A stretch of DNA of 64,000 bases from JAWLBY01 sp041687455 (GCA_041687455.1 JAWLBY010000010.1:62001-126000); one strand, 5' to 3'; numbered from the stretch's first letter, positions 38,335 through 47,772 are shown. Notes: generated by a model from the letters alone, not told the origin. Program-made: numbers and translations.

Positions 38335-39434
38335 CCCGGATCCTGTTCATCGACCGCGACGGCACGCTGATCGAAGAGCCCGCCGACTGCCAGATCGACG
38401 CTTACGACAAGCTGCGTTTCGTACCCGGCATGCTGCCGGCGCTGCTGGCATTGCGCGATGCCGGTTATCAGTTCGTGATGGTCAGCAACCAGGACGGTCT
38501 CGGTAGCGACAGCTTTCCACGACGGGATTTCGAAGGCCCGCACCGTCTGCTGATGCAGTTGCTGCAATCGCAGGGCATCGTCTTCCGCGAAGTGCTGATC
38601 GACCCGAGCCGGCCGGAAGACGGATCGCCGAACCGCAAGCCCGGCCTCGGCATGGTCATGCACTACCTGCGCGATCGGCGGGTCGACCTGGCCGGCTCGG
38701 CGGTGATCGGCGATCGCGACAGCGATCTCGCCTTCGCCGCCGCGCTCGGCGTGCGCGGCTACCGGCTCGGTCCGGATCAGCACGACTGGCCGACGATCAC
38801 CCGCGAACTGCTGGCCGGGCCGCGCAGCGCGATGATCGAACGAGTGACGCGTGAGACGAAGATCCGCGTCCGCGTCGACCTCGACCGCGCCGACGAGCCG
38901 CTGGTGATGACCGGGCTCGGGTTCTTCGACCACATGCTCGAACAACTCGGCAAGCACGGCGGATTCGCGCTCGACGTGCAATGCGCCGGCGATCTGCACA
39001 TCGACGAGCACCACACGGTCGAGGACACCGCGCTGGCGATCGGCCAGGCACTGCGGGCGGCGCTCGGCGACAAGCGTGGCATCGCGCGCTACGGATTCGC
39101 CGATCCGTCTGACCCGCCGACGCGACCGGCGGCCGGCTTCCTGCTGCCGATGGACGACGCGCTCGCCTGTGCCGCGCTCGACCTGTCCGGGCGGCCGTAC
39201 TTCGCCTTCGACGGCCGCTTCACGCGACCGCAGGTCGGTGACCTGCCGACCGAGCTGGTGCCGCATTTCTTCCGTTCGCTGTGCGAAACGGCCGGGATGA
39301 ACCTGCACCTGACGGTGCGCGGCGATGACAGCCATCACCAGGTCGAGGCCTGCTTCAAGGCCGTTGCGCGGGCATTGCGGATCGCGATCGCCCGCGACGG
39401 CAGCGCGCTGCCGTCGACCAAGGGGCTGCTGTGA
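38331..39434 (+). CDS. hisB: Bifunctional histidinol-phosphatase / imidazoleglycerol-phosphate dehydratase
   Basis: A 367-residue fusion. Residues about 1-165 are a HAD phosphatase (FIDRDGTLIEEP, MVSNQDGLG, NRKPG, VIGDRDSDLAFA). Residues about 170-367 are the dehydratase with FFDHMLEQLGKHG and DEHHTVEDTALA metal motifs. The phosphatase loop before NRKPG (DPSRPEDGSP) lacks the Cys/His zinc ligands of the E. coli enzyme. It performs steps seven and nine of the pathway. Confidence 0.95.
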   Translation: MTRILFIDRDGTLIEEPADCQIDAYDKLRFVPGMLPALLALRDAGYQFVMVSNQDGLGSDSFPRRDFEGPHRLLMQLLQSQGIVFREVLIDPSRPEDGSPNRKPGLGMVMHYLRDRRVDLAGSAVIGDRDSDLAFAAALGVRGYRLGPDQHDWPTITRELLAGPRSAMIERVTRETKIRVRVDLDRADEPLVMTGLGFFDHMLEQLGKHGGFALDVQCAGDLHIDEHHTVEDTALAIGQALRAALGDKRGIARYGFADPSDPPTRPAAGFLLPMDDALACAALDLSGRPYFAFDGRFTRPQVGDLPTELVPHFFRSLCETAGMNLHLTVRGDDSHHQVEACFKAVARALRIAIARDGSALPSTKGLL

Positions 39435-40021
39435 GCCGCGTCGTGCTGGTCGACTCCGGCGGCAGCAACATCGCGTCGGTGCGGTACGCGCTGCAGCGGC
39501 TCGGCGTCGATGCGCCGCTGACCACCGAGCCGGGCCGGATCCTGGCGGCCGAGCGCGTGATCCTGCCCGGCGTCGGTGCGGCCGGCCCGGCGATGCAGCA
39601 GTTGCAGTCGCGCGGACTGGTCGATCTGCTGAGGCGCCTGGAGCGACCGCTGCTCGGCATCTGCGTCGGCATGCAGATCCTGTTCGAGCACTCGGACGAA
39701 GGCGACGTCGCCGGACTCGGCCTGCTGCCGGGCCGTGTCGAGCGGCTGCCGCCGGCGCCCGGCATCCGCATACCGCACAGCGGCTGGAACCGCTTGCGCA
39801 CGCATCGGGCGAGTGCCTTGCTGGACGGCATCGCCGACGGCACGCCGATGTACTTCGTGCATGGCTACGCGGCGCCGGTCGGACCGGACTGCGTGGCGAG
39901 CTGCGAGCACGGCCAGCCGTTTGCGGCGATCGTGCAGCGCGGTCACGTCAGTGGCGCGCAGTTCCATCCCGAGCGCTCGGCGGCGGCCGGCGCCCGCCTG
40001 CTGGAGAACTTCCTGCGATGA
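39431..40021 (+). CDS. hisH: Imidazole glycerol phosphate synthase, glutaminase subunit
   Basis: A 196-residue class I glutamine amidotransferase. The nucleophile cysteine is in LLGICVGMQILFE; the His-Glu pair is in AQFHPERS. It supplies ammonia to HisF. Overlaps join it to hisB and hisA. Confidence 0.95.
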   Translation: MSRVVLVDSGGSNIASVRYALQRLGVDAPLTTEPGRILAAERVILPGVGAAGPAMQQLQSRGLVDLLRRLERPLLGICVGMQILFEHSDEGDVAGLGLLPGRVERLPPAPGIRIPHSGWNRLRTHRASALLDGIADGTPMYFVHGYAAPVGPDCVASCEHGQPFAAIVQRGHVSGAQFHPERSAAAGARLLENFLR

Positions 40022-40749
40022 CGACGATGACGATCTATCCGGCGCTGGATGTCCGCGCCGGGCGCGTGGTCCGCCTGCGGCAGGGCGACTTTGGCGACGA
40101 AACCCGCTACCCGTCCGACCCGCCGTCGCAGGCTCGCCGGTACCGCGCCGCCGGTGCCGAATGGCTGCATCTGGTCGACCTCGATGCGGCCCGCAACGGC
40201 GGCTACTCGCTGCAGTCGCTGCTCGCCGACCTCGTGCAGCTCGGGCTCCGGGTGCAGACCGGCGGCGGCGTGCGTTCGGCGGACGACGTCGCACGGCTGC
40301 TCGAAGGCGGTGCGACGAGGGTCGTGGTCGGCAGCGTGGCGGTCACCGATCCGAACCAGGTCGCCGGTTGGATCGACCGTTTCGGTCCCGAGCGGCTCAC
40401 GGTCGCGCTCGACACACGGTTCGAAGCCGGCCGCTGGCGCTTGCCGGTGCAGGGCTGGACGACAGACTCGGGCGCAACATTGCAGGCGTTACTCGCCGAT
40501 TACGATCGCTGCGGCTTGCGCCATCTGCTGTGCACGGACATCGACCGCGACGGCATGTTCGCAGGTCCGAACCTGGCGCTGTATCGGCAGATCCGCGAGC
40601 AGTTCCCGCGCTTCGCGCTGCAGGCTTCGGGCGGCGTGCGGAATCTCGATGACCTGCGTGCGCTGCAGGCGCTCGGCGTGGCCGGCGTCGTGACCGGCAA
40701 GGCGCTGCTGGAGGGGCGGCTGGCGCTGGGCGAGGCATTGTCGTGCTGA
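40018..40749 (+). CDS. hisA: ProFAR isomerase
   Basis: A 243-residue (beta/alpha)8 barrel. It has YPALDVRAGRVVRLRQGDF with the first catalytic Asp, QTGGGVRSADDVARLLEGGATRVVVGS, and the second catalytic Asp in CTDIDRDGMFAGPN. ATG 40018 overlaps the hisH stop. It isomerises the aminoaldose to the aminoketose intermediate. Confidence 0.95.
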   Translation: MTTMTIYPALDVRAGRVVRLRQGDFGDETRYPSDPPSQARRYRAAGAEWLHLVDLDAARNGGYSLQSLLADLVQLGLRVQTGGGVRSADDVARLLEGGATRVVVGSVAVTDPNQVAGWIDRFGPERLTVALDTRFEAGRWRLPVQGWTTDSGATLQALLADYDRCGLRHLLCTDIDRDGMFAGPNLALYRQIREQFPRFALQASGGVRNLDDLRALQALGVAGVVTGKALLEGRLALGEALSC

Positions 40750-41519
40750 GCCGGCGGATCGTGCCGTGCCTGGACGTCCGCGACGGGCAGGTCGTCAAGG
40801 GCATGCGCTTTCGCGACCACGTCGTGGTCGGCGCGATCGAGCCGCTCGCGCAGCGTTACCGCGACGACGGTGCCGACGAACTGGTGTTCTACGACATCGG
40901 TGCCAGCGTCGAGGCTCGCCGCGTCGAGCCGACCTGGGTCGAGCGGGTGGCGCGGATCATCGACATCCCGTTCTGCGTTGCCGGCGGCATCCGTTCGGTC
41001 GCGGATGCGCGTGCGGTGCTGAGCGCCGGTGCCGACAAGATTTCGGTCAACACGCCGGCGCTCGAGCGCCCCGGCCTGATCGAAGAACTGGCCGACGCGT
41101 TCGGCGCGCAGTGCGTCGTGGTCGGCATCGACAGCCTGCGCGACGGCGACGGCCGCTGGCGCGTGCGCAGCCACACCGGCGACCCGGAGCGCATGCGCGA
41201 TACGGCGCGCGAAACGCTCGACTGGCTGCAGGAGGCGGTCGCCCGTGGCGCCGGCGAGATCGTGCTGAACTGCATGGGCAGCGACGGCGTCGGTGGCGGC
41301 TTCGATCTGCCGCAGCTTCGCGCGGCGCGTGCGGTCTGTCCGGTGCCGCTGGTCGCGTCCGGCGGTGCCGGAGCGGCGCGACACTTCCGCGACGTGTTCG
41401 TCGAAGCCGATGTCGATGCGGCGCTGGCGGCCGGCGTCTTCCACCGTGGCGAACTGCGGATTCCCGAGCTGAAACGAACGCTGGCCGCGGCCGGCATCGA
41501 GGTGCGCGATGCAGCCTGA
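40743..41519 (+). CDS. hisF: Imidazole glycerol phosphate synthase, cyclase subunit
   Basis: A 258-residue barrel homologous to HisA. The catalytic Asp residues are in RIVPCLDVRDGQVVKG and VVVGIDS; NCMGSDGVGGGFD and VASGGAGAARHF bind phosphate. The start is GTG 40743, inside the end of hisA. It forms the synthase with HisH. Confidence 0.95.
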   Translation: MLSRRIVPCLDVRDGQVVKGMRFRDHVVVGAIEPLAQRYRDDGADELVFYDIGASVEARRVEPTWVERVARIIDIPFCVAGGIRSVADARAVLSAGADKISVNTPALERPGLIEELADAFGAQCVVVGIDSLRDGDGRWRVRSHTGDPERMRDTARETLDWLQEAVARGAGEIVLNCMGSDGVGGGFDLPQLRAARAVCPVPLVASGGAGAARHFRDVFVEADVDAALAAGVFHRGELRIPELKRTLAAAGIEVRDAA

Positions 41520-42120
41520 CGACATCGATGCACTGGCATGGGACAAGCAGTCCGGCCTGCTGCCGGCGATCGTGCAGGAACCGGCGACGCTGCGCGTGCT
41601 GATGCTCGGCTACATGAACCGTGACGCGCTGGCTGCGACGCTGACCAGCGGGCAGGTCACGTTCTACAGCCGGAGCCGCGGTCGCCTGTGGACCAAGGGC
41701 GAGTCGAGCGGGCATGTGCTGGAGCTGCGGTCGATCGACGTCGACTGCGACCGCGACACGCTGCTGGTGCAGGCGCGGCCGCGCGGCCCGACCTGTCATC
41801 TCGGCCGCGACAGTTGCTTCGCCGACGCACCGGGCGATTTCGTCGGCGAACTCGACCGCCTCATCGCCGAGCGCGCCGCGACCCGTCCGGCCGGACGTTA
41901 CACGACCCGCCTGTTCGATGCCGGCGTGCGCCGGATCGCGCAGAAGGTCGGCGAGGAGGGCGTCGAAACCGCGCTGGCCGCGGTTGCGCAGGATGACGCT
42001 GCGCTGCTCGGCGAATCGGCCGATCTGCTCTACCACCTGCTGGTGCTGCTGCGCGCGCGCGGGCTCGGCTGGCAGGCGCTGGTCGACACGCTGGCCGGAC
42101 GACATGCCGCGGCCGACTGA
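41509..42120 (+). CDS. hisI: Bifunctional phosphoribosyl-AMP cyclohydrolase / phosphoribosyl-ATP pyrophosphatase
   Basis: A 203-residue HisIE fusion. The cyclohydrolase half has MLGYMNRDAL, SRSRGRLWTKGESSGH and the zinc site DVDCDRDTLL...PTCHLGRDSCF. The pyrophosphatase half has TTRLFDAGVRRIAQKVGEEGVETALAA. It ends the operon; no clear terminator follows. Confidence 0.95.
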   Translation: MQPDDIDALAWDKQSGLLPAIVQEPATLRVLMLGYMNRDALAATLTSGQVTFYSRSRGRLWTKGESSGHVLELRSIDVDCDRDTLLVQARPRGPTCHLGRDSCFADAPGDFVGELDRLIAERAATRPAGRYTTRLFDAGVRRIAQKVGEEGVETALAAVAQDDAALLGESADLLYHLLVLLRARGLGWQALVDTLAGRHAAAD

Positions 42121-42221
42121 GCCGGAAACGCGGCGAAGCGTGTCGACGGGCTGCGGCTGCCCGCCGCCAGCCGGGGCAGTTCGTATTAGCATTGCGGGGT
42201 TTCCATCCTGCCGGAGTCGTG

Positions 42222-44279
42222 ATGCGTCCGCTAAGCCTTGCCGTACTGGTCGCCCTGAGTCCGTCCGCATTCGCCGCCGAAGGTATGTGGACGCTCGACA
42301 ACCTGCCGCGCGAAGCGCTGCAACAGGCCTACGGCTTCGCGCCGGGCCAGGCCTGGCTCGACCGTGCGATGCGCAGTGCGGCGCGGCTGGCCGGTGGCTG
42401 CTCCGGCTCGTTCGTGTCCGACAACGGTCTGGTGCTGACCAACCACCACTGCGTGATCTCCTGCGTGCAGGACCTGTCGACGCCGCAGGACGATCTGGTC
42501 AACAACGGCTTCCTCGCCGCGAACCGCGAGCAGGAAAAGCAGTGCCCGGGTATGGAGATCAACCGGCTCGAGTCGGTCACCGACGTCACCGAGCGGATCC
42601 GCGAGGCGACGCTCGGCCTGTCCGGCAAGGCCTACAACGATGCCAAGAAGGCCGAGCAGTCGAAGATCGAAGGCGAGTGTGCCGGACGCGACAGCACGAC
42701 CACCCGCTGCGACATCGTCGAGCTGTACCAGGGCGGCGTGCAGCACCTGTACAAGTACCAGCGTTACCAGGACGTGCGGCTGGCGTTCGCGCCGGAGTAT
42801 GCGGCCGGTTTCTTCGGCGGCGATCCGGACAACTTCAACTATCCGCGCTACAACCTCGACATGGGCCTGCTGCGCGTATATCGCGACGGCAAGCCGATCG
42901 CGTCGAAGGATTTCTTCCCGATCAATCCGGCCGGCGCGCAGGAAGGCGAGCTGGTCATGACGCTCGGCCATCCGGGCACCACGCAGCGGCTGCTGACCGT
43001 CGCCCAGCTCGAGACGCAACGCGACACCGCGCTGCCGTTCCGGTTGCTGCTGGCGTCCGAGTTCCGCGGCGTGCTGCTGCAGTTCAGTGCCGGCAGCGAC
43101 GAGAACGCGCGCATCGCGCAGACCGACCTGGTCCGGCTCGAGAACGGCATCAAGGCCCGCACCGGCATGCACCAGGCGCTCCTGGCACCGGGCGTGATGG
43201 ACGACAAGCGTGCCGCCGAAGCCGAATTGCAGCGCTGGGTCGCGGCCGATGCGGCCCGTCGCGAACAGTACGGCGACCCGTGGAGCGCGATCGCCGACGC
43301 ACAGCGCGCGGCGCGTGACATGTACGTCGACTACGTGATGGTCGAAGGTGGGCTCGGCTTCCAGTCGCAGCAGCTCGGCTGGGCCGAGACGCTGGTCCGC
43401 GGCGCGGCCGAACGCGCCAAGCCGGACGGCCAGCGGCTGCGCGAGTTCGCCGAGGCACGGTTGCCGGCGGTGCGTGCCGGGTTGCTGGCCAAGGCGCCGC
43501 TGTATCCGCATTACGAGAAGGTCAAGCTCGGCTGGTCGCTGGCCAAGCTGCGCGAGAAGCTCGGCGTCGACCATCCGTTCGTTCGCAGCGTGCTCGGCAA
43601 GCAGTCGCCGGAGGCGCTCGCCGCGGCCATCGTCGACGGCAGCAAGCTCGGCGACACCAAGCTGCGCGAGGCGCTGTGGGAAGGCGGCCAGGCTGCGGTC
43701 GATGCCAGCGACGATCCGGCCATCGTGCTGGTGCGCACGATCGACCGCACCGCACGCGAGCTGCGCAGCCGCTACGAGACCGAGGTCGAGGCGATCGAGC
43801 GGCGCAATGCCGAACACCTGGCGCAGGCCCGCTTCGCGCTGCGTGGCACCAGCGTGTATCCGGATGCGACGTTCTCGCTGCGCTTGTCGCACGGTGTGAT
43901 CCGCGGCTGGAACGAGAAGGGCCAGCCGGTGGCGCCGTTCACGACCTTCGCCGGGCTGTACGAGCGCGCGACCGATTTCGAGCCGTTCAAGCTTGCCCCA
44001 CGCTGGGTCGAGGCACGCAACAAGATCGATCTCGAAACCCGTTTCAACCAGGTGTCGACCAACGACATCATTGGCGGCAATTCGGGTAGCCCGCTGATCA
44101 ATGCGAAGGGCGAAGTGGTCGGTCTGGCCTTCGACGGCAACATCCATTCGCTCGGCGGTGCGTTCTTCTTCGACGAAAGCGTCAATCGCACCGTGTCGGT
44201 GCATCCGGCAGCGATGCTGGCGGCACTGCGCAGCGTCTACGGTGCCGACGCGCTGGTCGAGGAGCTGCAGCCGCGCTGA
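42222..44279 (+). CDS. S46 family dipeptidyl peptidase (DPP7-like)
   Basis: A 685-residue exported serine peptidase with a signal peptide (PLSLAVLVALSPSAFA). The chymotrypsin-like triad is visible: His in VLTNHHCVIS near residue 75, Asp in GGDPDNFNYPRYN, and Ser621 in GGNSGSPL. The S1 region reads AFDGNIHS; a Gly at this place marks DPP7-type enzymes that prefer hydrophobic P1, whereas DPP11 has Arg. It probably releases dipeptides from peptides in the periplasm for nutrition. Confidence 0.92.
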   Translation: MRPLSLAVLVALSPSAFAAEGMWTLDNLPREALQQAYGFAPGQAWLDRAMRSAARLAGGCSGSFVSDNGLVLTNHHCVISCVQDLSTPQDDLVNNGFLAANREQEKQCPGMEINRLESVTDVTERIREATLGLSGKAYNDAKKAEQSKIEGECAGRDSTTTRCDIVELYQGGVQHLYKYQRYQDVRLAFAPEYAAGFFGGDPDNFNYPRYNLDMGLLRVYRDGKPIASKDFFPINPAGAQEGELVMTLGHPGTTQRLLTVAQLETQRDTALPFRLLLASEFRGVLLQFSAGSDENARIAQTDLVRLENGIKARTGMHQALLAPGVMDDKRAAEAELQRWVAADAARREQYGDPWSAIADAQRAARDMYVDYVMVEGGLGFQSQQLGWAETLVRGAAERAKPDGQRLREFAEARLPAVRAGLLAKAPLYPHYEKVKLGWSLAKLREKLGVDHPFVRSVLGKQSPEALAAAIVDGSKLGDTKLREALWEGGQAAVDASDDPAIVLVRTIDRTARELRSRYETEVEAIERRNAEHLAQARFALRGTSVYPDATFSLRLSHGVIRGWNEKGQPVAPFTTFAGLYERATDFEPFKLAPRWVEARNKIDLETRFNQVSTNDIIGGNSGSPLINAKGEVVGLAFDGNIHSLGGAFFFDESVNRTVSVHPAAMLAALRSVYGADALVEELQPR

Positions 44280-44289
44280 CGGCAGCGGG

Positions 44290-44320
44290 CGCGGGCGGTC
44301 CGGTTCCGGCCGCCCGCGTT
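44290..44320 (+). terminator. Strong hairpin after the S46 peptidase gene
   Basis: CGCGGGCGG / CCGCCCGCG with an inner CCGG/CCGG pair and one bulged T, loop TT. Only two T residues follow, so it is a weak intrinsic terminator at best. Confidence 0.4.
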
Positions 44321-44355
44321 GCCGCGGTGCGCGGTGATCCGCGGCGGGCCCTACA

Positions 44356-45936
44356 ATGGCGGCCATGCGCGCGATCCTCGTTTCGATTGTCTTCCTGCTG
44401 TGCCTGCCAGCGACCGCCTCCGCCGCGATCGAAGGTCGGGTATTCCTTGACCGTGACGGCAACGGCCGGCACTCCGCCGACGAGCCGGGCGTGCCCGGCG
44501 TCAAGCTGTCGAATGGTCGCGACGTGGTCGTCACCGATGCCGACGGCCGTTACCGGATCGCGATCGAGAGCGGCGACACGCTGTTCCTGATCAAGCCACC
44601 CGGCCACGCGGTGCCGCGCCATGCCGACGGCGTTCCGGATTTCTGGCGCCACCATCTGCCGGCCGGCTCGCCGGCACTGCGCTACGGCGGCATCGCGCCA
44701 GCCAGCGCGAACGGCGACTTCGCGTTGCGGCCGGCTACGTCGGACGGCGCGGCGCTGGAGGTGCTGCTGTTCGGCGATCCGCAGCCGAAATCGATGGTCG
44801 ACGTCGGATATTTCGAGGCCGACATCGTCGCGCCGCTGGTCGGCAAGCATGCCGCCGCGCTCGGCATGTCGCTCGGTGACATCGTCAACGACGACCTGTC
44901 GCTGTACCCGGCGGTCAAGGCGGTCATGGCGCGCTTGCAGACGCCGTGGCTGCACGTGCCCGGCAACCACGACCTGGACTTCGACGCGGTCGAAGACAGC
45001 GGTTCGCTGCACAGCTTCCGCGCCGCGTTCGGCCCGGCCGACTATGCCTGGGAAGAACCGCAGGCAAGCTTCATCGTCCTTGACGACACGATCTACCTGC
45101 CCGGGCAGCGGCCGTCCTACATCGGCGGGCTGCGCGAGGACCAGTTCGAGTTCCTGCAGGCCTACCTGCCGACGCTCGATCGCGAGCGGCCGCTGGTGAT
45201 CGGCGTGCACATCCCGTTTTTCGATCCGCGACCCGGCGTCGAGACTTTCCGTCGCGCCGATCGCGAACGGCTGTTCGCGCTGCTGCGCGATTTCCGCCGG
45301 GTGCTGCTGCTCAGCGCACACACCCACACGCAGCGTCATTACTTTCACGGCGCCGACAGCGGCTGGCACGGCGAGTCGCCGCTGCACGAGTACAACGTCG
45401 GCGCGGCCTGCGGCGGCTTCTGGACCGGCGTCAAGGACGCCGACGGCATTCCCGATGCCGGTATGAGCGACGGTACGCCGAACGGCTACGCTCGGCTGCG
45501 GATCGAACCCGATGGCGATTATGCGCTGGCCTGGCAGGCGGCTCGCGCATCCGCTGATTACCAGATCGCGTTGCACGCGCCGCGGGTGCTGCGGCAGGGC
45601 GCCTATCCGGGCGTCGGGCTGTATGCCAACGTGTTCATGGGGATGGTCGATACGAGGGTCGAATACCGGATCGACGATCGCGACTGGCAGCCGATGCAGC
45701 GCGCAGTGCGCGCCGATCCGCGCGTACTGATCGAGAACCTGCGCGACGATCTCGCGGCCGAACTGCGCGGCTACGACCGGCTTCCGGAGGCGGAGCCGTC
45801 GCAGCATCTGTGGCGCGCGGCGTTGCCGACCGACCTCGCGGTCGGCATGCACCGGATCGAGGTGCGGGCGTTCGACCGCTGGCGTGGCGAACTGCGCGCC
45901 AGCACGCAGTACCGGCTCGAGGCGGTGGCGCCGTGA
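44356..45936 (+). CDS. Exported calcineurin-like phosphoesterase
   Basis: A 526-residue protein with a signal peptide (ILVSIVFLLCLPATASA). Residues about 25-110 form an SdrD-B/prealbumin-like beta domain (GRVFLDRDGNGRHSADEPGV, VTDADGRYRI). The central phosphoesterase core shows FGDPQ, SLGDIVND, PGNHDLDFD, GVHIPFFD and LSAHTHTQ, i.e. the complete dimetal site. A C-terminal beta domain follows, as in the MetallophosN-Metallophos-MetallophosC architecture. The substrate is unknown. The start is ATG 44356 or 44365. Confidence 0.9.
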   Translation: MAAMRAILVSIVFLLCLPATASAAIEGRVFLDRDGNGRHSADEPGVPGVKLSNGRDVVVTDADGRYRIAIESGDTLFLIKPPGHAVPRHADGVPDFWRHHLPAGSPALRYGGIAPASANGDFALRPATSDGAALEVLLFGDPQPKSMVDVGYFEADIVAPLVGKHAAALGMSLGDIVNDDLSLYPAVKAVMARLQTPWLHVPGNHDLDFDAVEDSGSLHSFRAAFGPADYAWEEPQASFIVLDDTIYLPGQRPSYIGGLREDQFEFLQAYLPTLDRERPLVIGVHIPFFDPRPGVETFRRADRERLFALLRDFRRVLLLSAHTHTQRHYFHGADSGWHGESPLHEYNVGAACGGFWTGVKDADGIPDAGMSDGTPNGYARLRIEPDGDYALAWQAARASADYQIALHAPRVLRQGAYPGVGLYANVFMGMVDTRVEYRIDDRDWQPMQRAVRADPRVLIENLRDDLAAELRGYDRLPEAEPSQHLWRAALPTDLAVGMHRIEVRAFDRWRGELRASTQYRLEAVAP

Positions 45937-45973
45937 CCGTGATCGATCGCGATCGACGCGCGGCAGGCGAACG

Positions 45974-46870
45974 ATGACGATGCACTGGCGCACGCTGGAC
46001 GGCGCCGCGCCCGAGGTCATCGCGCACCGCGGCGCCAGCGGCCTGCTGCCGGAGCACACGCTGGCCGGCTATGCGCTCGGCCTGCAGCAGGCCGCCGACC
46101 TGATCGAACCGGACCTGGTCGTATCAGCCGACGGCGTGCTGTTCTGCCGCCACGACCCGACGCTGGCGCGCAGCACCGACATCGCGCAACGCAGCGAGTT
46201 TGCCGATCGATGCGACGGCGACGACTGGCCACTGTGGCAGCTCGGCTCCGGCGAGATCGATCGGCTGCGCGCGATCCAGCCGCAGCCGGGGCGCTCGCGC
46301 GCACATGACGGATTTCATCCGGTGCCGCGCTTCTCCGCGATGCTGGCCTGGGCGGCGGAGGCCGCGCGCCAGCGCGGCCGCGACGTCGTGCTGTATCCGG
46401 AAATCAAGCATCCGAGCCGGTTCGCCGAGCTCGGTTGCGATCCGTTGCCGCCGTTCATCGCGATCGCGACCGCGCCGCCGCGTGGCGTGCAACTGCGCGT
46501 GCAATGTTTCGAAGCCGAGCCGCTGCGGCGGATCTGCCAGGCGACCGGGCTGCCGGGAACATTGCTGCTGCAGCACGGCGACGACTGGCGCGCCGCGATC
46601 GCCCGGCACGGCGGGTGGCTGTCCGCGCTCGGTGTCGACAAGCGCCTTCTGCATCATGACGGCTGCCCCGGCGAACTGGTCGATGCGGCGCATGCGGCCG
46701 GCTTGCGCGTCGATGCCTGGACTTTTCGCGACGACGCGCCGCCGGCCGACTTCGGCGACATCGACGCCGAACTGCGCGCCGCGTTCGCGCTCGGTGTCGA
46801 TGGCGTGTTCTGCGATTTTCCGGCGACCGCGGTCGCCGTCCGGCAGGCGCTGATCGACGCGGGCGGCTGA
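45974..46870 (+). CDS. Glycerophosphodiester phosphodiesterase
   Basis: A 298-residue GDPD-domain protein without a signal peptide. It has IAHRGASGLLPEHTLAGY, IEPDLVVSADGVLFCRHDPTL and LYPEIKHP (metal ligands and catalytic His pair), and VDGVFCDFPA at the end. It hydrolyses deacylated phospholipids to glycerol-3-phosphate and alcohol. It follows the phosphoesterase by 37 bases, so the two may be an operon of phosphate-ester enzymes. Confidence 0.92.
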   Translation: MTMHWRTLDGAAPEVIAHRGASGLLPEHTLAGYALGLQQAADLIEPDLVVSADGVLFCRHDPTLARSTDIAQRSEFADRCDGDDWPLWQLGSGEIDRLRAIQPQPGRSRAHDGFHPVPRFSAMLAWAAEAARQRGRDVVLYPEIKHPSRFAELGCDPLPPFIAIATAPPRGVQLRVQCFEAEPLRRICQATGLPGTLLLQHGDDWRAAIARHGGWLSALGVDKRLLHHDGCPGELVDAAHAAGLRVDAWTFRDDAPPADFGDIDAELRAAFALGVDGVFCDFPATAVAVRQALIDAGG

Positions 46871-46871
46871 A

Positions 46872-47279
46872 CCGTGGAGAGTTCCTCCGCGCTGCCTGGC
46901 TATCCCCGGCTCAACCTGGCTGGCTCTATCGGGCCTCTACCGGGCTCTACAGGGCTCTACAGGGCTCTACAGGGCTCTACAGGGCTCTACAGGGCTCTAT
47001 CGGGCCTCTACCGGGCTCTACAGGGCTCTGCAGGGCTCTACCGGGCTCTATCGGCGCTCTTTCAGTGTCTGCAGGGTGTCGGCAGGAGTTCGACACATCC
47101 AGCAGCACCGTGGAGAGTTCCTCCGGCGCTGCCTGGCTATCCCCGGCTCAACCTGGCTGGCTCTATCGGGCCTCTACCGGGCTCTACCGGGCTCTACCGG
47201 GCTCTACCAGGCTCTATCGGCGCTCGTCCAGTGTCGGCAGGGTGTCGGCAGGAGTGGAGTTCGACACATCCAGCAGCAA
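46872..47279. repeat. Duplicated unit containing 10/11-bp minisatellite arrays
   Basis: The same lead sequence (starting ACCGTGGAGAGTTCCTCC) occurs at 46872 and 47107, and the same end (CGACACATCCAGCAGC) near 47091 and 47262, so a unit is duplicated in tandem. Inside each copy runs a 10-bp repeat of the type GGGCTCTACA/C: about fourteen units at 46922-47059 and about six at 47160-47222. The two copies differ mainly in array length. No gene is credible here. Confidence 0.9.
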
Positions 47280-47290
47280 GATGCGGAGCC

Positions 47291-47318
47291 GTTCGCCCTG
47301 AGGTATCGAAGGGCGAAC
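47291..47318. repeat. 28-bp palindromic element, third copy
   Basis: Arms GTTCGCCC and GGGCGAAC around TGAGGTATCGAA. It matches the copy at 25791-25818 in reverse orientation with one difference. Confidence 0.85.
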
Positions 47319-47423
47319 CGATGAGTCGCCGCGCCCATTCGAAATTCGAGTGGATCCCGGCTTTCGCGCCCTGCTGTCCGGGGGAGCGCGGACGGCTGCG
47401 TCGTCGCGGCGTTGCCCTTGTCC

Positions 47424-47502
47424 GTCGCCCCCGCGAAGGCGGAGGCCCAGCGACTTGAGCCCGCAGCACGGCACTGGGCCCCCGCCTACGCAGGGGGGCG
47501 AC
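47424..47502. repeat. Imperfect long inverted repeat (MITE/REP-like)
   Basis: The left arm begins GTCGCCCCCGCGAAGGCGG at 47424 and ends GGCCCAG at 47450. The right arm runs from CTGGGCC at 47474 to GGGGGGCGAC at 47502. The roughly 27-base arms are imperfect complements around a centre of about 23 bases. The shape is that of a small palindromic mobile repeat. Confidence 0.6.
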
Positions 47503-47597
47503 GGCGAACTCTACATCGACAGCCCCGGTCCCTCGGCCGAGCCGGGATACATGTTGCTTCTCGCGCAGGACTGTTCCGAAGGCAGATCAAGATGGAT

Positions 47598-47735
47598 CCC
47601 GGCGTTCGCCGGGATGACGAGCAAGGGCAAGCGTGTCCCCGGCGTTCGCCGGGATGACGAGCAAGGGCAAGCGTGTCCCCGGCGTTCGCCGGGACGACGA
47701 GCAGGAACAAGCCCGTTTCCGGCGCTCGCCGGGAT
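47598..47735. repeat. 40-bp direct repeats each carrying a perfect hairpin
   Basis: Units at 47601-47640 and 47641-47680 are identical; a diverged third lies at 47681-47720 and a partial fourth follows. At each join, CCCGGCG-TT-CGCCGGG forms a 7-bp perfect stem. They lie just past the 3' end of the minus-strand protease gene and might affect its 3' end. Confidence 0.85.
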
Positions 47736-47772
47736 TCTGCCGCTCGACCATCAACGCATAGCCAACAGCCAC

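Noticed and set aside
46874..47458. Open frame of 194 codons through the minisatellite with a repeating LYRALQGSTG pattern
   Set aside because: The peptide repeat is produced by the 10-bp DNA repeat read in frame. There is no recognisable domain or start signal, and it covers palindromic repeats.
47598..47735. 40-bp direct repeats as a possible CRISPR array
   Set aside because: The units are contiguous with no unique spacers and no cas genes are near.
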